From the NCBI GenBank assembly GCA_027066965.1, contig JAMOMT010000169.1, positions 1-25,191 of the forward strand: a stretch of DNA of 25,191 nt, in the 5' to 3' direction. The notes beneath the pieces are model-generated. The model did not search any database, was not told the origin of the DNA, and saw only the letters and a list, made by a program, of their open reading frames with translations. Each line of letters starts with the position of its first letter. The stretch's first letter is position 1. The position numbers and the translations under genes are program-made. Source of the DNA: Archaeoglobaceae archaeon. GTDB lineage: Archaea > Halobacteriota > Archaeoglobi > Archaeoglobales > Archaeoglobaceae. This document shows, in pieces, positions 1 through 6,765 of this stretch.

Positions 1-840
1 ACGAGCGTTGACTACGACGCCGTGAGAGAAAGGGGGGCGGAGCTTGCAAAGCTTGCACCTCCTAGACCTCCCGTCTTCTGCCCCGGATGTCCTCACTCAG
101 CCACTTTCTACGCCATAAGAAAGGCCGTTGAAGAGCTGAAAGAGGAAGGAAAAATCGAAGATGTTGCTTTCGCTGGAGACATAGGGTGTTACACGCTCGG
201 GATAAACAGACCTTTCTCTGCCGTCGACACTTGTATCTGCATGGGAGCGAGTGTGGGAATAGCGTGCGGCCTCAGTTATGCTCTTAAAGAAGAGGAGAAA
301 GTTCTCGCTACGATAGGGGATTCAACTTTCTTCCATGCCGGAATTCCCCCACTGATAAACGCCCTACACACTGGAAGGAAAATAACAGTAATTGTTCTTG
401 ATAATTCGACGACTGGAATGACGGGTCACCAGCCCCACCCTGGAACAGAGGAGTTCGGGTGCGGTAAGGGCAAGCAAGTCGACATAGAGAGCGTCGTTAG
501 GGGCATTGGTGTCGAGTTTGTTGAGGTAGTAAACTCATATAGCGTGGAAAAGCTGAAGGATGCGATAAAAAGAGCCTTAACTTTCGACGGAGTTTCGGTA
601 GTGATTTCAAAGCAGAAATGTGCGATACTTAGGAGGAGAGAGGCAAAAAGGAAGGGTAAGGAGCTCAGACCGTACGAGGTAACAGAAAAGTGCAACTTGT
701 GCATGAAGTGTGTTGAAGAGTTTGCCTGTCCTGCTCTATATCTTGAGGAGGGTAAACCGAAAATAGACCCAGCACTCTGCGTTTCGTGCGGGGTTTGTAG
801 CAGAGTCTGTCCGGAGGGGGCTATAAAAATAAGGAAGTAG
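1..840 (+). CDS. iorA: indolepyruvate:ferredoxin oxidoreductase, alpha subunit, 3' part (5' end outside window)
   Basis: IorA is the large subunit of the TPP- and ferredoxin-dependent enzyme that oxidatively decarboxylates aryl pyruvates from aromatic amino acids to aryl-acyl-CoA in the cytoplasm. The frame is open from base 1, so the N-terminal half is missing. The visible 279 residues begin in the TPP domain (CPGCPHS near the start, then GDSTFFHAG and LDNSTTGMTGHQPHPG, the usual TPP/metal-binding surroundings). They end in a two-cluster ferredoxin domain, CNLCMKC...CP followed by CVSCGVCSRVCP. TAG at 838-840 ends the gene. The partner iorB is not in the visible sequence and could lie upstream or elsewhere. 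Family assignment is firm; substrate choice is inferred from the family. Confidence 0.93.
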   Translation, partial: TSVDYDAVRERGAELAKLAPPRPPVFCPGCPHSATFYAIRKAVEELKEEGKIEDVAFAGDIGCYTLGINRPFSAVDTCICMGASVGIACGLSYALKEEEKVLATIGDSTFFHAGIPPLINALHTGRKITVIVLDNSTTGMTGHQPHPGTEEFGCGKGKQVDIESVVRGIGVEFVEVVNSYSVEKLKDAIKRALTFDGVSVVISKQKCAILRRREAKRKGKELRPYEVTEKCNLCMKCVEEFACPALYLEEGKPKIDPALCVSCGVCSRVCPEGAIKIRK

Positions 841-911
841 CAAGAGCAGAATAAAATTCCAATAAAGCAATAAAGCCAAAATGAGATCTAAAAATCAATA
901 TCAATAAAAAA

Positions 912-2483
912 TCAGGAACTGGCAGGCATGACCTCCACACTTTCGTTGGCGTATACTGGTATTTTTCTAACCACAATTCCATTCTTTTTAATTAAGAGGT
1001 AGTAAGCTACTTCTTTCTCGTTCACTTTTGAGAAACTTATAGAGGTTATGTTAAAGCCTTCGCCTTTCTCTAGGAAAACTTTAACCCCAGCGCAGCTCCT
1101 CAGCACTATCACGTCGTTCGGGTTCTCCGCATTTACCATTGCCACGTACGCTATGCCCGATGCATCGGAAGGTATCACTCTAACCTGCCAGTAAAGCGTT
1201 CCATTTACTACTACAGGTATCGGCTCAACTGCCCTCATCGTCTGCCAGTCCACTTTGGGCATCGCCTGCTTTACGTAGTCAACCGCTCTAACTGGCCCTA
1301 TGAGAGCTTTCGTGCTAGGTGGTTGGTACACTAGTATACTTCCAGTCCTCGCGTCCACAACGTATATCCTATATATTCCGTAGGACTGACCATACGGCTC
1401 GCACGCAATTATCCACTTTAAGCCTTGTTTGGTAGCAACGAGGAAAGGCTGCTGGTTGTTCTGCCCGGGCACGTCAGCTATCTCAAACTGATCTTTGTGG
1501 TAAAAAATTACGTTTAGTATCCCATGTGCATAATTGAAAGAATCAACGTACTGTCTCGCGAGTTCAGCTGGAAAGAGCTTCTGACCCCTCAGGATGGGGC
1601 ACCTTTCAGCCTGCGATGGAGAGAGAATAGTTATGCTCCCATTGGACGCTATAAGGGCTGTTCCAGCCCAGTAGGGAGTAGTGTAGAACGTGGGAAACCT
1701 GAAGTGGAGCTGGTAGCCAATCAGGGGTACGGCTATGTAAAGAGAAGTATTGCGGGGCACGAAGTAAGGTTTCTCGCAATCCACCGTGTACTTCCTACTG
1801 TAAATCCGCCAGAGATAGTTGTCAGTTATATACATACCCTCTCCAACGCTCATCTCCTTCTCGACTATCTTCGTCCTCTTGCCGAACGCAGACATGTCCA
1901 CGTATATTGCTCCCTTGTCCTTGAGCACGAACATGTTTACGAGGCCGTCGGGTATCAGGCCGTAACCCCAGTAGGGCGTTCCGTTGACGAAAACTATCGC
2001 CCCTCTGTCGATCTGGTATCTAGGGAACTGGAGAGCGTCCATAGCATACTTATCTCCAACTACCTTAGGCACTATCCTCACGACGCTAGGGTTGACTTCT
2101 GGCAGCTCGGATATGTGTTGGTAGTGGAGGTGGTGAGAGAGGTATAGGGAAGTGTACAGGCTCTGCAGAGGTAAAAGAACGAAAACGATCAGGAAGAACG
2201 CCATTATGAATATTACTGGACTCGGGAGAAGACGAGACTTACCTCTGTTCTTTCTCTCAGTTTCATCGATTTTCTTTACCCGTTTAGTCTTCTCCCCAAG
2301 GACGAAAACGTAAGGTGGTTTGTAGAAGTAGCAGAAAATGGCAGAAACAAGATAAGCGATGATGATACTCTCCGCTATGGCAGGGTTCGTGTAGACCAGC
2401 ATGAATAGCGGGTGCCAAATGGGGCGAGTTAAGTATACTAGTGCTATCACAACGACTATTGCTAAGGCTTTCGCATATTTCAT
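912..2483 (-). CDS. membrane-anchored protein with large exported domain, unknown function
   Basis: I do not recognise this 523-residue protein. It has three hydrophobic segments near the N terminus (about residues 5-22, 37-54 and 90-110) separated by a Lys/Arg/Glu-rich loop. A domain of about 400 residues follows, with several N-x-S/T sequons (NGT, NTS, NGS, NIT, NES), as expected for a glycosylated extracytoplasmic domain. A stretch reading YRIYVVDARTGSILVY recalls the strand pattern of PepSY-like domains; this is a weak resemblance. I chose ATG at 2483 because GGAAGGTG sits 6-7 nt before it; a GTG nine bases further upstream (2492) is also open. It is divergent from the glycosyltransferase gene at 2542, and the two share a 49-60 bp promoter region. 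Confidence 0.8.
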   Translation of the reverse strand: MKYAKALAIVVVIALVYLTRPIWHPLFMLVYTNPAIAESIIIAYLVSAIFCYFYKPPYVFVLGEKTKRVKKIDETERKNRGKSRLLPSPVIFIMAFFLIVFVLLPLQSLYTSLYLSHHLHYQHISELPEVNPSVVRIVPKVVGDKYAMDALQFPRYQIDRGAIVFVNGTPYWGYGLIPDGLVNMFVLKDKGAIYVDMSAFGKRTKIVEKEMSVGEGMYITDNYLWRIYSRKYTVDCEKPYFVPRNTSLYIAVPLIGYQLHFRFPTFYTTPYWAGTALIASNGSITILSPSQAERCPILRGQKLFPAELARQYVDSFNYAHGILNVIFYHKDQFEIADVPGQNNQQPFLVATKQGLKWIIACEPYGQSYGIYRIYVVDARTGSILVYQPPSTKALIGPVRAVDYVKQAMPKVDWQTMRAVEPIPVVVNGTLYWQVRVIPSDASGIAYVAMVNAENPNDVIVLRSCAGVKVFLEKGEGFNITSISFSKVNEKEVAYYLLIKKNGIVVRKIPVYANESVEVMPASS

Positions 2484-2507
2484 TCTCAACACCTTCCTGG
2501 CGTTGAA

Positions 2508-2527
2508 GAATTAAATCGAATTAAATC
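2508..2527. repeat. two tandem 10-bp AT-rich copies in the divergent promoter region
   Basis: GAATTAAATC occurs twice head to tail (2508-2517 and 2518-2527) between the divergent starts at 2483 and 2542. Each copy contains a TTAAAT that could act as a TATA-like element, and one helical turn separates them. Whether they are promoter elements or an operator is inference. Confidence 0.45.
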
Positions 2528-2541
2528 CTTTCCGGCGATCC

Positions 2542-4023
2542 ATGCAAAAATACCAAACAAACGATAGTGCGAGTAACAAAACGTTTTTGTCCCGGCATCC
2601 AGATCTCCACGCAATGTCGAAAGCATTGCCAAGTAAGAAGGTCATCGTGCTTGTCTTGCTACTCTGCCTGATAACGAGGATCTACGCTCTCTCCGCGAGG
2701 CCAGTAGATCATGACGAAAGTATTCACGCTTGGCTATCTTACGTGCTAGAAAAGACAGGCAAATACCACTACGACCCAACATACCATGGTCCCCTCCTCT
2801 ACCACATTTCTGCAGCCGTGTTCTATCTGTTCGGAGATTCCATCTTTAACGGTAGGATGATCATAGCTCTATTCAGTGTTATGGGTGTTTTGTTCGCCTT
2901 ACTCTACAAGAGGTGGATGGGTAAAAATGTTTATATATTCGTCTTCATTCTCATATTCTCCCCTGCGATCCTGTACTACTCGAGGTACATGAGAAACGAC
3001 ATGATCCTCGTTCCATGTTTCATCGCAGCAATTTATTGCTACTTGAGGTACACAGAAACTTCAAAATCTCGCTACGCCTTTACAAGCTCTTTTTTCCTCG
3101 CCCTAATGGTATGCTCGAAGGAGAACGCTTACATCTATCTCTTCATTTTCCTGACCTTCCCACTTGTTTACGGTGTATATAAAGATGGTCTTTCCTACGT
3201 AAAGGATAAGCTTTTCAGGTGGAACAAAGACAAGATAGCTACTTTAATCGGATGCGTTGTGATATACACATTCGTCTTCGCTTTCTTTTACACAACCGCT
3301 TTCAGAAGGCCATACGGTCTTTACGAGGGAACTTTTGGTGCGATAGAGTACTGGCTGAAAATGCACGAAATGAGAGATCATTGGGCTCCGATCTACTTTT
3401 ACACTAAGATATTCATTAAGTACGAATTTCTGAGCCTAGGTCTCTTCGTCGGCGGGACAATAGTATTCGTAAAGAGGCTTCTGCAGAAGCTGCCAAGCAG
3501 GTTCGAAGCTCTAGCGTTCTATTGGGCGGTAATGTCCCTGATAGCCTACCATGTCTTGAACCACAAAGTGCCTTGGTTAGTGGTTCACATGGTTGCTCCG
3601 ATGGCTCTGCTTGGCTCGATATACTACAGGGACAGAAAGGAGACGAAAGTCGCTCTGGCGATAGCCATGGTCGCAACAGCTGCTGTTGCCGTACACCTCT
3701 GCTACATAGACTACAACAACTGGAAGGAGGACTTAGTTTACATCCAAGCTCAGCCGAGCATAGTCAAGCTCGCAAACAATATAGTCCAGTTGAAGAAAGA
3801 AGGACACAGCGTGCTAATATACGAGCCCAAGAACGACTACTGGCCTCTACCCTGGTACTTACGGCACTATTACATCGCGTATTCAAGTCACTGGATTCCG
3901 GGGTTCGACTACGTCGTTACTACTGTCAGGGCTCTATCTCAGGTAGAGAAGCACGGCTACAAGGTTATTGGCGTCTATCAGGGAAGGCCGGGGTGGTACT
4001 ACTATCTGATGAAGAAAACCTAA
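2542..4023 (+). CDS. Agl23/TIGR03663-type predicted membrane glycosyltransferase
   Basis: A 493-residue polytopic membrane protein of the family annotated as flippase activity-associated protein Agl23 (TIGR03663), thought to be a PMT/ArnT-like (GT-C) glycosyltransferase using lipid-linked sugars. Diagnostic features are the first membrane segment (about 33-50) followed at once by an acidic DHDE (56-59) in an outward loop, then YHGPLLYH, repeated hydrophobic segments through about residue 390, and a C-terminal soluble portion. The start at 2542 is the first ATG; ATG at 2614 (MSKALPSKK) is an alternative that places the start close to the first membrane segment, and neither has a strong Shine-Dalgarno. 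Its likely role is surface glycan or N-glycan assembly; the sugar is unknown. The stop lies 52 bp before icd. Confidence 0.82.
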   Translation: MQKYQTNDSASNKTFLSRHPDLHAMSKALPSKKVIVLVLLLCLITRIYALSARPVDHDESIHAWLSYVLEKTGKYHYDPTYHGPLLYHISAAVFYLFGDSIFNGRMIIALFSVMGVLFALLYKRWMGKNVYIFVFILIFSPAILYYSRYMRNDMILVPCFIAAIYCYLRYTETSKSRYAFTSSFFLALMVCSKENAYIYLFIFLTFPLVYGVYKDGLSYVKDKLFRWNKDKIATLIGCVVIYTFVFAFFYTTAFRRPYGLYEGTFGAIEYWLKMHEMRDHWAPIYFYTKIFIKYEFLSLGLFVGGTIVFVKRLLQKLPSRFEALAFYWAVMSLIAYHVLNHKVPWLVVHMVAPMALLGSIYYRDRKETKVALAIAMVATAAVAVHLCYIDYNNWKEDLVYIQAQPSIVKLANNIVQLKKEGHSVLIYEPKNDYWPLPWYLRHYYIAYSSHWIPGFDYVVTTVRALSQVEKHGYKVIGVYQGRPGWYYYLMKKT

Positions 4024-4069
4024 GAGTGCGAATGAGAAACAGAAAAATCATAAACAAGTCTTCGCACTC
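4024..4069. promoter_or_regulatory. 9-bp inverted repeat flanking the icd promoter
   Basis: GAGTGCGAA (4024-4032) and TTCGCACTC (4061-4069) form a perfect 9-bp inverted repeat with a 28-nt spacer. The left arm starts just after the upstream stop codon and the right arm ends 6 nt before the icd ATG. The AT-rich spacer includes AAATCATAAAC, centred about 25 nt before the ATG, a possible TATA element. A hairpin in mRNA or a two-site operator are both possible. Confidence 0.5.
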
Positions 4070-4075
4070 AGCCCC

Positions 4076-5308
4076 ATGGAGTTCGAAATGCTGAAGCCTC
4101 CGGAGGAGGGCAGGAAGATAGAGTATGTCGATGGAAGGCTCATTGTGCCAGACAACCCAGTTATACCTTTTATAGAGGGTGACGGAATAGGGAGAGACGT
4201 AGTTCCCGCCGCGTTGAAAGTTCTCAGTGCAGCTGCGGAGAAGATAGGAAAAGAAATTGTTTGGTTTGAAATCTACGCGGGAGAGAAGGCTTACAAGCTG
4301 TACGGTTCATATCTTCCGGAGGATACGCTCAACGCCATAAGAGAGTACAGGATCGCGATAAAAGGCCCTCTAACGACTCCCGTGGGAGGGGGCTACAGAA
4401 GTCTGAATGTTACCATAAGACAAACTCTCGACCTCTACGCCTGCGTCAGGCCAGTCTACTACATAGAGGGGGTCCCAAGTCCACTCAAAAACCCGGAGAA
4501 GGTCAATGTCGTAATATTCAGGGAGAACACCGAAGATGTTTACGCCGGGATAGAGTGGCCCAGAGGCAGCGAAGAGGCCAAAAAGCTGATAGAGTTCCTC
4601 TCAACCCTCGGAGTAAAGGTGAGGGAAGACTCAGGAATTGGAATAAAGCCGATAAGCGAGTTTGCAACGAAGAGGCTCGTAAGATTGGCAATCAGGTATG
4701 CAATAGAGAACGGGAGGAAGAGTGTAACGCTTGTCCACAAGGGTAACATCATGAAGTACACTGAAGGAGCTTTCAGGGACTGGGGTTACGAGGTTGCGAG
4801 AGAGGAGTTTGCTGATGTAACGATAACTGAAGAGGAGCTCTGGGAGAAGTACGATGGGAAGGCTGATGGTAAGATAGTGATAAAGGACAGGATAGCAGAC
4901 AACATGTTCCAGCAGCTCTTGACGAGGACAGCTGAGTACGACGTGTTAGCAATGCCAAACCTGAACGGAGACTACATGAGTGACTTCGCTGCCGGACTCG
5001 TAGGAGGGCTTGGAATTGCTCCAGGCTCGAACATCGGAGATGGAATGGGCGTTTTTGAACCGGTTCACGGATCTGCTCCGAAGTATGCTGGACAGAACAA
5101 GGTGAATCCGACCGCAGAAATCTTGAGCGGAGCGCTGATGTTCGAATACCTCGGCTGGAAGGACGGGGCGGAGATGATAAAGAAGGCCGTGGAGATGACG
5201 ATAAAGAGCGGAACTGTGACTTACGACATACACAGGCACGTGGGAGGAAATCTCGTTGGAACAAGGGAGTTCGCTGAGGCCGTTGTTGAGAACCTGCAGT
5301 CTCTGTAA
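4076..5308 (+). CDS. icd: isocitrate dehydrogenase (NADP-dependent)
   Basis: Cytoplasmic enzyme that oxidatively decarboxylates isocitrate to 2-oxoglutarate and reduces NADP+. The 410-residue length fits archaeal and bacterial homodimeric Icd. Visible features include IEGDGIGRDV near residue 33; the isocitrate-binding segment YRSLNVTIRQ with the serine equivalent to E. coli Ser113 at about 109; RENTEDVYAGIE; the metal-binding Asp segment NLNGDYMSDFAAG; and HGSAPKYAGQ plus TYDIHRH near the C terminus. The Lys-Tyr and the Tyr/Arg in these last motifs match the NADP-selecting residues of E. coli Icd. ATG 4076 is used; ATG 4088 is an internal alternative. The next gene, npdG, uses the NADPH it makes. 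Confidence 0.97.
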   Translation: MEFEMLKPPEEGRKIEYVDGRLIVPDNPVIPFIEGDGIGRDVVPAALKVLSAAAEKIGKEIVWFEIYAGEKAYKLYGSYLPEDTLNAIREYRIAIKGPLTTPVGGGYRSLNVTIRQTLDLYACVRPVYYIEGVPSPLKNPEKVNVVIFRENTEDVYAGIEWPRGSEEAKKLIEFLSTLGVKVREDSGIGIKPISEFATKRLVRLAIRYAIENGRKSVTLVHKGNIMKYTEGAFRDWGYEVAREEFADVTITEEELWEKYDGKADGKIVIKDRIADNMFQQLLTRTAEYDVLAMPNLNGDYMSDFAAGLVGGLGIAPGSNIGDGMGVFEPVHGSAPKYAGQNKVNPTAEILSGALMFEYLGWKDGAEMIKKAVEMTIKSGTVTYDIHRHVGGNLVGTREFAEAVVENLQSL

Positions 5309-5340
5309 CTTTTATTTTGTTGTTTAAATTTTTAATCTTT
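5309..5340 (+). terminator. T-rich tract after icd
   Basis: Several runs of T (TTTTATTTTG, then AAATTTTTAATCTTT) begin at the icd stop codon, the usual archaeal termination signal. No hairpin is evident. Confidence 0.5.
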
Positions 5341-5423
5341 AATCTTAGATACTTACCGCATACTTCCAGCCAGACTTCTCGACTCTACCAGTTTAGTCTG
5401 TAACTCAGAACAAAACCTCAACG

Positions 5424-5431
5424 ATTAAATA
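5424..5431 (+). promoter_or_regulatory. TATA-like box of npdG
   Basis: ATTAAATA is centred 27 nt before the ATG at 5454, so transcription would start close to the start codon. No Shine-Dalgarno precedes the ATG, which fits a leaderless message separate from icd. Confidence 0.5.
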
Positions 5432-5453
5432 GCGGGAATCAGAAATATCGCAG

Positions 5454-6107
5454 ATGAAAATAGCGGTTCTCGGGGGAACGGGTAACATAGGCGTGGGTTT
5501 GAGCATGAGGCTGTCCATAGCTGGTTATGATGTGATCGTTGGCTCAAGAAACAAAGAGAAGGCAAAGGAAAAGGCAAGGGAATACGAAACTATTCTAAAA
5601 AGTATGGGTTACGAAAACGAAATAGAATACGCAGACAACAGAAGAGCTTCCGAGCTCTGCGATGTCGCAATCCTCGCCATCCCGTGCGAACACGTTTTTT
5701 CAACAGCTGAATCTCTGAAAGATGTACTCGAGGGAAAAATAGTTGTTTCTCCTGCCGTACCCATGAAGAAAGAAGGCAAAACGTTCTACTACTCTCCTCC
5801 CCCCGAAGGTTCTGCTGCTGAGAAAATAGCGTCCATACTTCACAACTCTCAGGTAGCGTCTGCCTTTCACACGATACCAGCCAAAAAGTTTGCTGACATG
5901 AAGGCCGTTTTCAGCTGGGATGTCCCCGTTTGTGGGGAAAAAAGTGCAAAAGAAGTTGTTATGGAGATTGTCAATTCAATAGACGGTTTGAGGGCCTTAG
6001 ATGCCGGACCTCTTAGCTCCTCGAGACTCGTAGAGAGCGTAACACCTCTGCTAATAAACGTGGCCATAAGGGCGGGTATGAGGGATCTGAGCATCAAGTT
6101 TGTCTAA
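5454..6107 (+). CDS. npdG: F420H2:NADP+ oxidoreductase
   Basis: The protein (217 residues) matches the fno/npdG family, which moves hydride between coenzyme F420 and NADP in the cytoplasm. It opens with the Rossmann motif GGTGNIG (residues 7-13), followed by VGSRNKEKAKEKA, whose Ser-Arg-Asn/Lys cluster after strand beta-2 binds the NADP 2'-phosphate. SFHT-like AFHTIPAKKF and CGE lie in the second half, as in A. fulgidus-type Fno of about 212 residues. It lies 145 bp after icd on the same strand with its own promoter. Together they would link the oxidative TCA branch to the F420 pool. Confidence 0.93.
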   Translation: MKIAVLGGTGNIGVGLSMRLSIAGYDVIVGSRNKEKAKEKAREYETILKSMGYENEIEYADNRRASELCDVAILAIPCEHVFSTAESLKDVLEGKIVVSPAVPMKKEGKTFYYSPPPEGSAAEKIASILHNSQVASAFHTIPAKKFADMKAVFSWDVPVCGEKSAKEVVMEIVNSIDGLRALDAGPLSSSRLVESVTPLLINVAIRAGMRDLSIKFV

Positions 6108-6202
6108 ACTCCACAGATACCCGTGGCATTTCACCCATTTTTTCACAACATTTCTTACGTTTTTGCTGAGGTAAAAAGAAGGTTGCAGAATGGGCATCAA
6201 AC

Positions 6203-6249
6203 GAAAATTATATATATTTGAAAAGCCAGAAAATTGGCCGAGGGGGTGA
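6203..6249 (+). promoter_or_regulatory. histone gene promoter (BRE/TATA) and Shine-Dalgarno
   Basis: CGAAAATTATATATATTT at 6202-6219 contains a purine-rich BRE and a strong TATA box. GGGGGTGA at 6242-6249 is a strong Shine-Dalgarno 6 nt before the ATG at 6256. This is one of the clearest promoters in the window, as expected for an abundant protein. Confidence 0.8.
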
Positions 6250-6255
6250 ATAAGT

Positions 6256-6459
6256 ATGGGAGAGCTGCCCATTGCTCCAATAGACAGGATTATCAGGAAA
6301 GCTGGTGCAGAGAGGGTTAGTGAAGATGCGAGAGAGGCAATGGCAGAGATACTCGAGGAGTGGGCGACCCAAGTCGCCAAGAGGGCCATAGAAGTAGCAA
6401 AGCACGCCGGAAGGAAGACCGTCAAGGCCGAAGACATAAAACTCGCTCTGAAGGCCTGA
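6256..6459 (+). CDS. archaeal histone (HMf/HAf family)
   Basis: A 67-residue single histone fold, the standard length for euryarchaeal histones, which form dimers and longer stacks that wrap DNA. It begins MGELPIAPIDRIIRKAGAERV, the usual alpha-1 and loop-1 region with the conserved PIDRIIRKAG. ISEDA-like SEDAREAMAEILEEWA forms alpha-2 and RKTVKAEDIKLALKA forms loop-2 and alpha-3 (RKTVxxxDI is the DNA-contacting loop). It is monocistronic, with its own strong promoter upstream and a T-rich terminator downstream. Confidence 0.96.
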   Translation: MGELPIAPIDRIIRKAGAERVSEDAREAMAEILEEWATQVAKRAIEVAKHAGRKTVKAEDIKLALKA

Positions 6460-6468
6460 TAGTCCAGA

Positions 6469-6492
6469 ATTAAATTTTTATTTTTAGTTTTA
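6469..6492 (+). terminator. T-rich terminator of the histone gene
   Basis: Three T runs (AAATTTTTA, TTTTTAG, TTTTAT) start 10 nt after the histone stop codon, typical of intrinsic termination in archaea. Confidence 0.6.
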
Positions 6493-6660
6493 TCTCACTG
6501 CTTCTGCAAATTTTATGAGTTTATCTCGCAGTCTAACCCTGTGTTGATCATGACTCCAACTAACCAACTCACAAAAACTTTATCACCCAAAAGAGAGCCA
6601 AAAGGTCGTTTATCCGCGAAAAAAAGATTAACAGGGAAATTCAAGGTAAAAACACCGCGA

Positions 6661-6679
6661 TAAAGCTTTGTAAAGCTTT
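6661..6679. repeat. two tandem copies of a palindromic 9-mer
   Basis: TAAAGCTTT occurs at 6661-6669 and 6671-6679, exactly 10 bp apart; its core AAAGCTTT is self-complementary. The pair lies about 45 bp upstream of the TATA box of the gene at 6766. Regulator binding to one DNA face is possible but unproved. Confidence 0.4.
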
Positions 6680-6721
6680 AGAAATCCACCTGAATTTTAA
6701 TTAATTCCAGAATAAAAAGAA

Positions 6722-6759
6722 TGCATATATTTTCCCGTGAGAACTCTCGAGTGAGGTGA
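6722..6759 (+). promoter_or_regulatory. TATA-like box and Shine-Dalgarno of the surface-protein operon
   Basis: GCATATATTT at 6723-6732 is TATA-like and GAGGTGAT at 6752-6759 is a perfect-type Shine-Dalgarno, 6 nt before the ATG at 6766. Confidence 0.65.
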
Positions 6760-6765
6760 TGCGAG

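Larger units (their letters stand above)
6460..6765. other. 306-bp intergenic region between the histone and the surface-protein gene
   Basis: No coding frame is convincing here. The left part is the T-rich end of the histone transcription unit. The middle is A-rich with no recognised element. The right part holds two tandem TAAAGCTTT boxes (6661-6679) and the promoter of the gene at 6766. Confidence 0.6.

Noticed and set aside
1524..2147. 207-codon plus-strand frame antisense to the membrane-anchored protein gene
   Set aside because: No promoter or ribosome site, and the opposite strand has a coherent protein with signal helices and sequons.
3522..4094. 190-codon open frame on the plus strand inside the Agl23-like gene
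   Set aside because: It overlaps a membrane-protein gene with clear family motifs and its translation has no recognisable domain and atypical composition.
4773..5264. 163-codon minus-strand frame antisense to icd
   Set aside because: Shadow of a strongly conserved gene; Arg/Ser-rich translation with no motif.
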